Assembly: GCF_001905345.1 (NCBI RefSeq) | Contig: NZ_LFBV01000008.1 | Location: 310,001-374,000, forward strand | Reading direction: 5' to 3' | Length of the DNA: 64,000 nt | Source: Streptomyces uncialis | GTDB taxonomy: Bacteria; Actinomycetota; Actinomycetes; Streptomycetales; Streptomycetaceae | Shown: positions 24,491 to 33,330 of the stretch, one piece after another | Numbering within the stretch: position 1 is the stretch's first letter | Layout: every line of letters starts with the position of its first letter | The notes under the pieces: model-generated | Told to the model about the DNA's origin: nothing | The model's database searches: none | What the model saw: the letters and a program-made list of their open reading frames with translations, nothing else | Program-made: the position numbers and the translations under genes

Positions 24491-24930
24491 CGGATCGCCT
24501 TCGCTCGCGCTCCCGAGCTCCGTCCGGCTGGACGCGCTTGTCCCTGTGCGGGTCGTTCGTGGGTGCGCAGTTCCCCGCGGGTCGCCTTCGCTTGCGCTTC
24601 CCAGGTCCGTCCGGCTGGACGCACTTCGTTCCTGTGCCGTCGCTCGCCGTTTTCGCGCAGTTCCCCGCGCCCCTTTGGGGCGCACCCTGTCGGTCCTTCG
24701 GGTCGGGGCAGGGCGACTGCACGAGGAGGATGGTCCGCAGACAACGGACGACAGCAAGGGGCGCCCCAAAGGGGCGCGGGGAACTGCGCAAAAGACGAGG
24801 GCCGGCACGCACCCGAAGAGCGACCGCAAGGGGGCAGCATCCAGGGGCGCGGGGAACTGCGCACCCACGAACCGCCTGTGCGGGGACAGGTACGTCCAGT
24901 ACAGGAAACCTACGGGCGCGGGCGAAGGGG
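24491..24930. repeat. Intergenic repeat locus D
   Basis: Left arm of reverse units (24491-24654) including CGCCTTCGCTTGCGCTTCCC; right arm with one X-type unit at about 24773 and one Y-type unit at about 24842. The central element is internally deleted. It lies between the leader peptide and the DUF4229-type gene. Confidence 0.85.
24655..24789. repeat. Inverted-repeat-bounded element, copy D, internally deleted (135 bp)
   Basis: Both ends are intact (GCGCAGTTCCCCGCGCCCC at the left, CCCCAAAGGGGCGCGGGG then AACTGCGC at the right). CTTCGGGTCGGGG is followed directly by CAGGGCGACTGCACGAGGAG, so the stem-enclosed core found in the other copies is gone. Confidence 0.78.
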
Positions 24931-24980
24931 GCCGGGAGGGGTGGGCGGCGGTAGGACTCGGACGGCCGCCCCCGGAGGGC

Positions 24981-25289
24981 TCACCCTCCGGCTCGGGCAC
25001 CGCCCGGGCCGGACCCCGCCTCGTCCGCCAGGTCCTCCTGGCTCGCACTGCGTCCGAACCCCGCCTTCGCCCGGTCCACCCGCGCGGCGATCTGCACGGA
25101 CGCGGAGTCCCGCTGCTTGCGCAGCACCACGAAGCTGATCGGCGCGGACAGCACCATGGCCAGCAGCAGCAGCCACAGCCCGTTGGAGCTGCCGAGCCCC
25201 TGCGGCAGCAGACCCGCGTAGCTGAGCCCCCAGACCGCCGCGAAGCAGCCCGCGAAGATCCCGAGGCGCATCAGTGTGTAGCGGAGCAT
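24981..25289 (-). CDS. DUF4229 family small membrane protein
   Basis: 102 residues with two membrane helices (LMRLGIFAGCFAAVWGLSYAG and LWLLLLAMVLSAPISFVVL) and a charged cytoplasmic tail. The start MLRYTLMRLG is characteristic. The protein is a conserved neighbour of mqnE in streptomycetes as far as I recall; its role is unknown. Confidence 0.82.
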   Translation of the reverse strand: MLRYTLMRLGIFAGCFAAVWGLSYAGLLPQGLGSSNGLWLLLLAMVLSAPISFVVLRKQRDSASVQIAARVDRAKAGFGRSASQEDLADEAGSGPGGARAGG

Positions 25290-25400
25290 GTATCCCACTC
25301 TTCCGTTCCGACAATGGCCGCATATCAGTGAAGCACTCCGGCCGCGCGCGCCCTCAGCCGGGTGCGCGCCGCCGGAACACCGCTCTGTCCGGCCCGGGAC

Positions 25401-26564
25401 TCACACCCGCATCGGCTGCGGGGACTCCCGGCGGTCCGCCTCGGGGCCGTCGAACTCGCGGATGATCTCGTACCGGGTGTTGCGCTCCACCGGCCGGAAC
25501 CCGGCGTCCCGGATCAGCTCCAGCAGATCGTCACGGGTGAGCTTGCTCGGCGTACCGAAGTTGTCGGCGTCGTGCGTGATCTTGTACTCGACGACCGAGC
25601 CGTCCATGTCGTCGGCGCCGTGCTGGAGGGCGAGCTGCGCGGTCTGGACACCGTGCATGACCCAGAAGACCTTCACGTGCGGCACGTTGTCGAACAGCAG
25701 CCGGGACACCGCGAAGGTCTTCAGCGCCTCCGCGCCGGTCGCCATGGAGGTGCGCGCCTGGAGCCGGTTGCGGATCTTGCCGTCCTTCATGTCCACGAAG
25801 TCGTGCTGGTAGCGCAGCGGGATGAAGACCTGGAAGCCGCCGGTCTCGTCCTGGAGCTCCCGCAGCCGCAGCACATGGTCCACCCGGTGACGCGGCTCCT
25901 CGATATGCCCGTAGAGCATCGTCGCGGGCGTCTTCAGCCCCTTCTCATGGGCGAGCCGGTGGATTCGGGACCAGTCCTCCCAGTGGGTGCGGTGGTCCAC
26001 GATGTGCTGGCGGACCTCCCAGTCGAAGATCTCCGCGCCGCCGCCGGTCAGCGATTCGAGGCCCGCGTCGATCAGCTCGTCCAGGATCTCGCTCGCGGTC
26101 AGCTTGGAGATCGTCTCGAAGTGATGGATCTCGGTGGCCGTGAACGCCTTCAGCCCGACGTTCGGCAGCGCCTCCTTGAGGGCGCGCAGCGAACGCGGGT
26201 AGTACCGCCAGGGCAGCGACGGGTGGAGGCCGTTGACGATGTGCAGCTCGGTGAGGTTCTCGCCCTCCATCGCCTTGGCCAGCTTCACGGCCTCCTCGAT
26301 GCGCATCGTGTACGCGTCCTTCTCCCCCGGCTTGCGCTGGAAGGAGCAGTACGCGCAGGACGCGGTGCACACATTGGTCATGTTGAGGTGCCGGTTGACG
26401 TTGAAGTGGACCACGTCACCGTTCTTGCGGGTGCGCACCTCGTGCGCCAGCCCGCCGAGCCAGGCCAGGTCGTCGGAGGCGTACAGCGCGATGCCGTCCT
26501 CGCGGCTCAGCCGCTCCCCGGCGAAGACCTTCGCCTCCAGCTCGCGCTTCAGGCCCACGTCCAT
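25401..26564 (-). CDS. mqnE: Aminofutalosine synthase
   Basis: 387 residues. A radical-SAM enzyme joining the MqnA product to adenosine-derived chemistry to give 6-amino-6-deoxyfutalosine. The iron-sulfur motif is CTASCAYCSFQ (about residue 70). Further family blocks are HFNVNRHLNMTNVC, IVNGLHPSLPW and HGADDMDGSVVEYKITHD. GAGG lies before the ATG. Same strand as the Lrp gene 64 bp upstream. Confidence 0.97.
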   Translation of the reverse strand: MDVGLKRELEAKVFAGERLSREDGIALYASDDLAWLGGLAHEVRTRKNGDVVHFNVNRHLNMTNVCTASCAYCSFQRKPGEKDAYTMRIEEAVKLAKAMEGENLTELHIVNGLHPSLPWRYYPRSLRALKEALPNVGLKAFTATEIHHFETISKLTASEILDELIDAGLESLTGGGAEIFDWEVRQHIVDHRTHWEDWSRIHRLAHEKGLKTPATMLYGHIEEPRHRVDHVLRLRELQDETGGFQVFIPLRYQHDFVDMKDGKIRNRLQARTSMATGAEALKTFAVSRLLFDNVPHVKVFWVMHGVQTAQLALQHGADDMDGSVVEYKITHDADNFGTPSKLTRDDLLELIRDAGFRPVERNTRYEIIREFDGPEADRRESPQPMRV

Positions 26565-26628
26565 TTGCCTCTGCCTCTTCCCTGCCGTGCCTCGGTCGTC
26601 TTCCTCGCGGACGCGCTCAACCGTACGC

Positions 26629-27084
26629 CTAGAGCTCCTCGGGGAGGTCCCCGACCCGGTTCTCCCACTTGGTGGACAGCACGATCGTGGTGCGGGTCCG
26701 GGACACTCCCTTGGTGCCCGAGAGCCGCCGGATGGTCTTCTCCAGGCCGTCGACGTCACCGACGCGGACCTTGAGCATGAACGAGTCGTCGCCCGCGATG
26801 AACCAGCAGTCCTCGATCTCGCCGAGGTCCCGCAGCCGCTGGGCCACGTCCTCGTGGTCGGCGGCGTCCGACAGCGAGATACCGATCAGGGCGGTGACCC
26901 CGAGACCGAGCGAGGCGGAGTCGACGGTCGCCCGGTACCCCGTGATGACCCCGGCGGCCTCCAGCCGGTTGATCCGGTCGGTCACACTGGGGCCGGAGAG
27001 GCCGACGAGCCGGCCGAGTTCGGCGTACGAGGCCCTGCCGTTCTCCCGCAGGGCCTGGATGAGCTGCCTGTCCACGGCGTCCAT
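26629..27084 (-). CDS. Lrp/AsnC family transcriptional regulator
   Basis: 151 residues. N-terminal winged helix-turn-helix (LDRQLIQ-type start, YAELGRLVGLSGPSVTDRINRLE) and a C-terminal RAM ligand domain (LIGISLSDAADHEDV). Lrp proteins usually sense amino acids. Upstream of mqnE on the same strand, and it could control mqnE or itself. Confidence 0.93.
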   Translation of the reverse strand: MDAVDRQLIQALRENGRASYAELGRLVGLSGPSVTDRINRLEAAGVITGYRATVDSASLGLGVTALIGISLSDAADHEDVAQRLRDLGEIEDCWFIAGDDSFMLKVRVGDVDGLEKTIRRLSGTKGVSRTRTTIVLSTKWENRVGDLPEEL

Positions 27085-27273
27085 AGATCCGAGCCTTTCA
27101 TTGTTCAGCAGTGCCGCGAGTTTATGTCCAACATCAAAGGTAAGCGGGCCAGACACCCTGCGAATCCCACTGGCTGGGCGAAGTGAGGCGGCGGGACGGG
27201 GCACCGGGACGGGACGCGCGGATCGGGGGGCGCGCCCGGCGTACGCCCGGCGCCGGTCCGGCGGGCCCGGGGT

Positions 27274-27954
27274 TCAGGAGGTGCGCGTGCCTCCCCCGAG
27301 CTGTCCCTCCCAGCGCCGGTACAGCCCGTGCGGCACCCCGGCCGCGTCGAGGGCCCGGCCGGCGACGAAGTCCACCAGGTCCTGGATATGGGTGGCGCCC
27401 GCGTAGAACGCGGGCGACGCCGGCAGGACCACCGCGCCCGCGTCGTCCAGGGTCACCAGATGACGCAGGGTCTGGCCGTTCAGCGGGGTCTCCCGGACCG
27501 CCACGATCAGGGGGCGGCCCTCCTTGAGGGTGACGCTCGCCGTCCGCTGGAGCAGATCCTTGGACAGCCCGAGCGCGACCCCCGCGACACACGCGGTGGA
27601 CGCCGGCACGATGATCATCCCCTGGGCCGGGTACGACCCCGAGGACGGCCCGGCGGCCAGATCACCGGCGGCCCAGTACCGTACGTCGTCCAGCGCGGGC
27701 GGGGGGTACGTGTCCGGCTTGCCGTCGGCGCCCCGCACGAGCCACTGGGTGAGATCCGTGCGCCAGTGGGCGTCCCGGAACGCGATCCCCGTCTCGTCGA
27801 GCAGGGTCAGCCGGGAGGCCCGTGACACCACGAGGTCGACGCTCTCGCCCGCCGCGAGCAGGGCCCGCAGCAGCGACGCGGCGTACGGCGTGCCCGACGC
27901 GCCCGAGACACCCACGATCCACGGGCGGCGCCGGTTCTTCTCAAGCTGCTCCAC
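27274..27954 (-). CDS. mqnM: UbiX-family flavin prenyltransferase
   Basis: 226 residues, GTG start. It attaches a dimethylallyl group to FMN, making the prenylated cofactor needed by UbiD-type decarboxylases such as MqnL. Motifs: PWIVGVSGASGTPYAASLL (flavin-binding start), VPASTACVAGVALGLSKDLL, and RPLIVAVRETPLNGQTLRHL. In other streptomycetes it usually lies next to mqnP and mqnL, but here 11.7 kb separates them. Confidence 0.93.
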   Translation of the reverse strand: MEQLEKNRRRPWIVGVSGASGTPYAASLLRALLAAGESVDLVVSRASRLTLLDETGIAFRDAHWRTDLTQWLVRGADGKPDTYPPPALDDVRYWAAGDLAAGPSSGSYPAQGMIIVPASTACVAGVALGLSKDLLQRTASVTLKEGRPLIVAVRETPLNGQTLRHLVTLDDAGAVVLPASPAFYAGATHIQDLVDFVAGRALDAAGVPHGLYRRWEGQLGGGTRTS

Positions 27955-28052
27955 ACCTTCGAGCCTATCCGGCGCCCGGCGACGCCGTGTGCGCGGTACG
28001 GGCCCGGGGCGCGCGGCCCCGGACCCGCCCCCACCGGCCGGGGCGCGGACGC

Positions 28053-29036
28053 TCAGCCGCCCGGGGAACGCTCCGGCGGGGCATCCGCCCCCGCCCCCTT
28101 CGCCGGGGGTCCCGGCGGGTCCTCCAGGAAGCCCGCGGCCGGGGCGAAGAACAGGCTCCCGGTGACCGGGGTGGAGAAGTCGAGGATGCGGTCGTGGCTG
28201 GTGGGCCCGGACCCGAGGAACATGTTCCGCAGCATCCGCTCGGTGACCTCCGGGGTCCGCGCGTACCCGATGAAGTACGTACCGAACTCCCCGCTCCCCG
28301 GGCGGCCGAAGGGCATGTTGTCGCGGAGGATCTCCCGCTCGGTGCCGTCCGGGTCGGTGATCGTGTTGAGGTCGACATGGGAACCGGGCTGATCCAGCTC
28401 CACGTTGTCGAACTTGCGCCGCCCGACGATCAGCTCCTGGGTCTCCACCGGCAGCGCGTTCCAGGCGGCCAGGTCGTGCAGATACTTCTGGGTGATCACG
28501 TACGCGCCGCCCGCGAAGTCCGGGTCCTCGTCCCCGACGACGACGGCGTCGGCCGCGGCCAGGCCCACCGGGTTCTCCGAACCGTCCACGAAACCGAGCA
28601 GATCCCGGTTGTCGTAGTAGGAGAAGCCGGGCGTCTCGTCGACGACGGTGACCGCGTCCCGCAGCCGCTCCATGATCAGCGCGGCGAGCGCGAAACACAG
28701 GTCCTGGCGGGTGGCGCGCAGATGGAACAGCAGGTCGCCCGGGGTGGCGACGGCGTGATGGCGGGGGCCCGCCAGCTCGGTGAACGGATGCAGCGCGGCG
28801 GGGCGCGGCCCGTCGAAGAGCCGGTCCCAGGCGGCGGACCCGATCCCGGCGACACAGCTCAGGCCCCCGCCCGGATACCCGAAGCCGACCGAACGCTCCA
28901 GTCCGGCGAGGTCGGCGAGCAGCTCCCGTACGGCTTCCTCGCCCCCGTCGTCGACGGTGACGACGAGGAACAGGGCGGACGCGGTCAGGGGCGACAGAAC
29001 GGACTGCGTGGGTGGAACTGCTTGCGATGCAGGCAC
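28053..29036 (-). CDS. Dyp-type haem peroxidase (YfeX-like)
   Basis: 327 residues from a GTG preceded by GAAGGGAAC. Haem peroxidase signature GFVDGSENP (Asp), proximal His in GSHVDLNT and Arg in EILRDNMPFG. The family uses hydrogen peroxide on dyes, lignin-like phenolics or porphyrins. There is no signal peptide at this start, so probably cytoplasmic. First gene of the accessory block after mqnM; divergent from the rhomboid gene. Confidence 0.92.
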   Translation of the reverse strand: MPASQAVPPTQSVLSPLTASALFLVVTVDDGGEEAVRELLADLAGLERSVGFGYPGGGLSCVAGIGSAAWDRLFDGPRPAALHPFTELAGPRHHAVATPGDLLFHLRATRQDLCFALAALIMERLRDAVTVVDETPGFSYYDNRDLLGFVDGSENPVGLAAADAVVVGDEDPDFAGGAYVITQKYLHDLAAWNALPVETQELIVGRRKFDNVELDQPGSHVDLNTITDPDGTEREILRDNMPFGRPGSGEFGTYFIGYARTPEVTERMLRNMFLGSGPTSHDRILDFSTPVTGSLFFAPAAGFLEDPPGPPAKGAGADAPPERSPGG

Positions 29037-29306
29037 GGATGTTCCCTTCGCGAAGCGGCACGTGGCACATTCCGTACCCACCGGCGCCCCCGCTCTCCCC
29101 CGGATTCCCCGCCGGCCGCCCGGCCGGTCCCGGGGCGTGCCCCGGGGCGCCGTCCCGGCGCGGGTCCTGTCGGCGGGCGCGGACGGAGGTCGGCGCAGGT
29201 CGGCGGAACACCCGGGGGTCCTCGCGCGTTGGAGGGGCTGGGGAGCTCGCGGTGGGCGGGCGGGGTGCGGACCACGACGAACTACGACGAACACGGGGAG
29301 GCCGTC

Positions 29307-29900
29307 ATGGCACTCGGCGCACTACGGAACAGCTCCGCGCGCGGCACCGTGTCCGCCGTGAAACTGATGGCCGTATGGGTCGCGTTCCTGTGGCTGCTGG
29401 AAGCGGTCGACACCGCGCTCGGCCACTCCCTGGACGATCACGGCATATCCCCGCGTGCGGCGGGCGAGCTGTGGGACGTCGTCCCGGCGGCGTTCCTGCA
29501 CAGCGGCTGGGACCATCTCGCGTCGAACACCGTGCCGCTGCTGATCCTCGGGTTCCTCGCCGCCCTCGCCGGGCTCGGCGTCTTCGCGGGCGTGGTCCTC
29601 ACGATCATCGTGACCAGCGGGCTGGGCGTCTGGCTGACCTCCCCGGAGAACACCGTCACGCTCGGCGCCTCCGGTGTCGTCTTCGGGCTCTTCGGCTATC
29701 TCGTGGTGCGCGGCTTCGTGGACCGCAGACCGTGGGATCTCGTGATCGGCGTGGTCGTCGCCGTGTTCTACGGCTCACTCCTGTGGGGCGTGCTGCCCAC
29801 CGACTCCGGCGTCAGCTGGCAGGGTCATCTGTTCGGGCTCGTCGGCGGTGTCCTCGCCGCCTTCGTCTTCCGCCGCTCGCGCCCCGCCGTCACCGTCTGA
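29307..29900 (+). CDS. Rhomboid family intramembrane serine protease
   Basis: 197 residues, about six helices. HLASN (H-x3-N) in the second helix, the nucleophile Ser in LGASGVVFGLFG and the His in WQGHLFGLVGG are all present, so it should be active. GGGGAGG lies six bases before the ATG. Substrate unknown. Confidence 0.92.
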   Translation: MALGALRNSSARGTVSAVKLMAVWVAFLWLLEAVDTALGHSLDDHGISPRAAGELWDVVPAAFLHSGWDHLASNTVPLLILGFLAALAGLGVFAGVVLTIIVTSGLGVWLTSPENTVTLGASGVVFGLFGYLVVRGFVDRRPWDLVIGVVVAVFYGSLLWGVLPTDSGVSWQGHLFGLVGGVLAAFVFRRSRPAVTV

Positions 29901-30067
29901 ACCGTCACGCTCCGAACCATCACCGTCCGCCAACCCCCGGCGCACCAGCGCGCGGAAGCATCCGCACGGCGCGCGCCGCGGTCGTCCCGGCCCGGGGTAC
30001 GCCGGATGACAGGGGATCACGGGGCACGGCACACTGTCCGGCAATCGACCGGACGGAAGGGGGCCCT

Positions 30068-30940
30068 GTGAGTGCGCCCACGGTGCGTCGGCGCAGGCTC
30101 GGAGCGAAGTTGCGTGCCCTGCGCGGTGATCTCACCCTCGACGAGGTGGCGGAGCGGTCGAAAGGCGGGTTCATCACCTCGAAGCTGTCGCGGATAGAGA
30201 CCGCCCGCAGCTCGGCGAAGGCCACCGACGTGGAAGCCCTGCTCGACCTCTACGCGACGCTCGGCCGGGACGTGACCGACGAGCTGCGCGCCGCGATGGT
30301 CACCCTCACGAAGGACAACACCCAGCGCGGCTGGTGGCACTCCTACCGGGGCGTGCTGTCCCCCGTCTACGAGGACCTGATCAGTCTGGAGGCGGAGGCG
30401 GAGTCCGTCTCGACCTGGCATCTGGGGGTGATTCCCGGGCTGCTCCAGACCGCCGAGTACTCCCGCGAGATCATCCGCGCGACCGCGATGACCGAGGCGA
30501 TCGAGGCCCGGGTGGACGCGCTGGTCGAGGTACGCCTCGCCCGGCAGGCCGTCCTCACCCGCGATCAGCCGCTGGCCCTGTGGGCGATCATCTCGGAACA
30601 GGCCCTGCGCTCCGGCGTCCCGGGCAACGGCGTGATGTACGAGCAGCTCGGCAAGCTGCTCGCGATGGGCCGCCGGGCGAACGTCAACATCCAGATCCTG
30701 CGGTCCGACGCGCCCCTGCACGCGGGCCAGATGGGCTCGTTCAGCATCCTCGGCTTCGGTACGCACGCCGATCTCGACGTGGTCCACGCGGAGAGCCTGA
30801 CGGCCGCCCTGTACATCGAGGAGCCGGACAAGGTGGCCATGTACCGGGACGCCGTGCAGCGGCTCACGTCCGCCGCCGAGTCGGTCGAGGCGTCCGTGGG
30901 GCTCATCGCCGAGATAAGGAAGGGCCATGAGCCATGCTGA
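30068..30940 (+). CDS. XRE regulator with DUF5753 domain
   Basis: 290 residues from a GTG with GGAAGGGGG upstream. N-terminal helix-turn-helix (about residues 8-65; LTLDEVAERSKGGFITSKLSRIE) and a DUF5753 domain (YEDLISLEAEAESVSTWHLG, VIPGLLQTAEYSREI). This is the WhiJ-type class paired with small DUF397 proteins that influence development and antibiotic production in Streptomyces. It overlaps the following DUF397 gene by 14 bp. Confidence 0.92.
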   Translation: MSAPTVRRRRLGAKLRALRGDLTLDEVAERSKGGFITSKLSRIETARSSAKATDVEALLDLYATLGRDVTDELRAAMVTLTKDNTQRGWWHSYRGVLSPVYEDLISLEAEAESVSTWHLGVIPGLLQTAEYSREIIRATAMTEAIEARVDALVEVRLARQAVLTRDQPLALWAIISEQALRSGVPGNGVMYEQLGKLLAMGRRANVNIQILRSDAPLHAGQMGSFSILGFGTHADLDVVHAESLTAALYIEEPDKVAMYRDAVQRLTSAAESVEASVGLIAEIRKGHEPC

Positions 30941-31148
30941 GAACGCCGCCGCGCTCGCTGTGAGCTGGCGGAGGTCCTCGTACTCCGACAGCGGCTCGAA
31001 CTGCGTGGAACTGGCGGTCCTCGCCCCCGACACCACGGCGATACGCGACAGCAAGAACCCCTTCGGCCCCGCGCTGCTGCTGAGCCGTCTGCCGACGACA
31101 GGCTTCGTCACGGCGCTGCGGGACGGCCGCCTCGGCACCACCCGGTGA
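30927..31148 (+). CDS. DUF397 family small protein
   Basis: 73 residues. DUF397 core SWRRSSYSDSGSNCVELAVL and DSKNPFGPALLLS. The partner of the preceding XRE protein in a WhiJ/BldB-like pair that behaves in part like a regulator-antidote couple. The 14-bp overlap implies coupled translation. Confidence 0.92.
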   Translation: MSHAENAAALAVSWRRSSYSDSGSNCVELAVLAPDTTAIRDSKNPFGPALLLSRLPTTGFVTALRDGRLGTTR

Positions 31149-31415
31149 CCGGGTGGTGGGGGGTGACGGGGCGGTGTGACCGGGGCGGCGGCGGGCGGCC
31201 GAGGCGGGGGCGGGTGCCCGGGGCGGCGGCGGGTGACCGGGGCGGTGCGCCTTCCGCGATTCGGGCACGGTGTCGTGGGGCGTGAGGTACGCCGCGCTGA
31301 AGTGCTTCCGCGCGCCCTGTCCCGTCGGCACCGGCTTCCGTAGCGTGAATCCCCCGGGCCCAGGAATCGTGAGGGGGGACGGATCAGCACGGTTCGGTAC
31401 GGAGTGGGCAGCGGC
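31149..31415. other. Intergenic, G-rich direct repeats
   Basis: GTGACCGGGGCGGCGGCGGG-like blocks repeat two to three times between 31150 and 31250, after the DUF397 stop. No gene is supported. The remainder may hold the promoter for the methyltransferase unit. Confidence 0.5.
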
Positions 31416-31466
31416 ATGGGTCACCACGCACACGTCGGCGACGACCCCGATGCCGACGGCGAGTGA
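31416..31466 (+). CDS. Possible 16-residue leader ORF coupled to the methyltransferase
   Basis: ATG at 31416 gives MGHHAHVGDDPDADGE, ending in a TGA that overlaps the next gene's GTG (GTGA). GGAG lies 11 bases before the ATG, while the methyltransferase GTG has no ribosome site of its own, so coupling would make sense. It is very short and may be chance. Confidence 0.3.
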   Translation: MGHHAHVGDDPDADGE

Positions 31467-32644
31467 CCGGCGACGAGTCGGAACGGCGGGCCCGCTCCGA
31501 CTGGACGGCGCTGGGCCGGACACTGCGTGAACGCGGCGTCCTGACCGCCGACTGGGCGCCGTCCTTCGAAGCGGTCCCCCGGGCCGGGTTCCTGCCCGAG
31601 GTGATGTGGCCGTACGACATGGGGTCCCGGACGAGCGCCGTGTGCGACCGGAACGCCGACCCCGCGCGCTGGTACGCCGCCGCGGCCACCAACGTGCCCA
31701 TCACCACCCAGTGGGACGACGGCAGGCACACCGGGACCGCCCCCGGACGGGTACCGACCTCGTCGTCGTCCATGCCCAGCGTCGTCATGGAGATGCTGGC
31801 CGCCCTCGATGTGCGCGACGGCCACCGGGTCCTGGAGATCGGTACCGGCACCGGCTGGGCCGCGGCGCTCCTCACCCACCGGCTCGGCGGGGACCGCGTC
31901 GTCACGGTGGAGGTCGACGCGACGGTGGCCGCGAGCGCCCGGGCCGCCCTCGACCGCGCGGGACGGCATCCCACGGTCCTCACCGGCGACGGCCTCCTCG
32001 GGCACCCGGACCAAGGCCCGTACGACCGGACCGTGATCACGGCGGGACTGCGCCAAGTCCCGTACGCGCTGGTGGAGCAGACCGTCCCCGGCGGGCTGAT
32101 CGTGATGCCCTGGGGTTCGTCCCTCACCACCGCCGACCGCTTGGTGCGCCTCGTCGTCGCCGAGGACGGCCGCACCGCCTGCGGCCATCTCACCACCCCG
32201 GTCGAGTTCATGAAGGCACGCTCCCAGCGCGTCCAGGTCGACCAGGGCGCGTATCTGCCCGACGGGTTCCCGGGCGGCGCCACCGCGTCGTCCACCGGAC
32301 TGACCGCGTCGGAAGCCGGGTTCGAGGAACCGTGGTCGCATCCGTTCCTGACGGTCGCGGGTCTCCTCGTCCCCGACTGCCTGCTGCTCCGCGACCGCCG
32401 GGGCGACACGGTGAGCGTCTGGCTCTACGGACTGACCGACCGCTCATGGGCCGCGGCCCTGCTCACCGACGGCGTCGCCCGGAGCACCGTGCACCAGAGC
32501 GACCCGCGCCACCTGTGGGACGAACTCACCGGCGCCCACCGCTGGTGGACCGGCCACGGTTCCCCGTCCGCCGAACGCTTCGGGATCACGGTGACCCCCG
32601 AGGGCGGGACCGCGTGGCTGGACGATCCGGTGCGGACGGTGTGA
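31463..32644 (+). CDS. Protein-L-isoaspartate-type SAM methyltransferase
   Basis: 393 residues. The N-terminal 210 residues are a PIMT-like domain: SMPSVVMEMLAAL, SAM motif VLEIGTGTGWAAALLTHRLG, VVTVEVDATVAASAR and PYALVEQTVPGGLIVMPWG. A C-terminal region of about 170 residues ends EGGTAWLDDPVRTV. In actinobacteria such long PIMT-like proteins are often tailoring enzymes of RiPP clusters (TgmC of ATP-grasp systems, FxLD lanthipeptide systems), but no ATP-grasp or lanthipeptide gene is nearby. It may be an orphan or a true repair enzyme. Confidence 0.82.
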   Translation: MTGDESERRARSDWTALGRTLRERGVLTADWAPSFEAVPRAGFLPEVMWPYDMGSRTSAVCDRNADPARWYAAAATNVPITTQWDDGRHTGTAPGRVPTSSSSMPSVVMEMLAALDVRDGHRVLEIGTGTGWAAALLTHRLGGDRVVTVEVDATVAASARAALDRAGRHPTVLTGDGLLGHPDQGPYDRTVITAGLRQVPYALVEQTVPGGLIVMPWGSSLTTADRLVRLVVAEDGRTACGHLTTPVEFMKARSQRVQVDQGAYLPDGFPGGATASSTGLTASEAGFEEPWSHPFLTVAGLLVPDCLLLRDRRGDTVSVWLYGLTDRSWAAALLTDGVARSTVHQSDPRHLWDELTGAHRWWTGHGSPSAERFGITVTPEGGTAWLDDPVRTV

Positions 32645-32683
32645 GGGACGGCCGCACCGGCCACGCCGTGGGACGCGGAGCGG

Positions 32684-33244
32684 TCAGTTCGCGGCGAGTG
32701 CCCGGAGTGCGAGTTCCACCTGGTGGTCGATCGAGCTCGGCCCGCCGTCGGGCATCAGCTGCACGATGCGGATGAGCCCGAGGAGTTGGTAGGCGATGTC
32801 CTCAGGAGTCACATCGGGGGCGAGGGTCCGGTCGGTGCGGGAGCGGTCGACGGCGTCCTGACCGATCTTGGTGAGGTGGGTGAGGCATCGCTCAAGGTCG
32901 GCGTCCGACGGTGGTCCGCCGGCCAGTACGTCGATCATCGCCTGGTTGGCGGCGAGGCCGTCGAGTGTGGCGGTGAAGAACGCGCGGAGGCCGTCCGTCG
33001 CGGACTTGCCGGCGGGCAGGGCCGCGTGCGCGAGCGCGGCGAGGTCGGTTCCGGTCACGGCCCGTACGAGGTGTTCCCGGGTGGGGAAGTGCCGGTAGAG
33101 GGTGCCGACGCCGACACCCGCCGCGGCGGCCACGGCCCGCATGTCCACGGCCATGCCGGACCGGCGGAACGCCTCGCCCGCCGCGGCCAGGATGCGTTCC
33201 TTGTTGGCGGCGGCGTCCCGCCGCTGCTTGCGGTCCTGTGGCAT
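32684..33244 (-). CDS. TetR family regulator of the adjacent SDR
   Basis: 186 residues. N-terminal TetR helix-turn-helix (MRAVAAAAGVGVGTLYRHF). The ATG at 33244 has GGAGGG only one base away, so translation may start as a near-leaderless message. Divergent from the SDR gene; two 16-bp palindromes CGGAACA-N2-TGTTCCG lie between the starts and are very likely its operators. Confidence 0.92.
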   Translation of the reverse strand: MPQDRKQRRDAAANKERILAAAGEAFRRSGMAVDMRAVAAAAGVGVGTLYRHFPTREHLVRAVTGTDLAALAHAALPAGKSATDGLRAFFTATLDGLAANQAMIDVLAGGPPSDADLERCLTHLTKIGQDAVDRSRTDRTLAPDVTPEDIAYQLLGLIRIVQLMPDGGPSSIDHQVELALRALAAN

Positions 33245-33262
33245 CCCTCCACTATAGCGATT

Positions 33263-33278
33263 CGGAACACCTGTTCCG
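33263..33278. promoter_or_regulatory. TetR operator 1
   Basis: CGGAACA-CC-TGTTCCG, a perfect palindrome 19 bp upstream of the TetR start, overlapping its expected promoter. Confidence 0.8.
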
Positions 33279-33296
33279 GTTGCTGCTATCTTCAAA

Positions 33297-33312
33297 CGGA
33301 ACAGGTGTTCCG
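33297..33312. promoter_or_regulatory. TetR operator 2
   Basis: CGGAACA-GG-TGTTCCG, a perfect palindrome 34 bp centre to centre from operator 1, immediately before the GAGGAGG ribosome site of the SDR gene. Confidence 0.8.
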
Positions 33313-33330
33313 GTATGAGGAGGCACAGCC

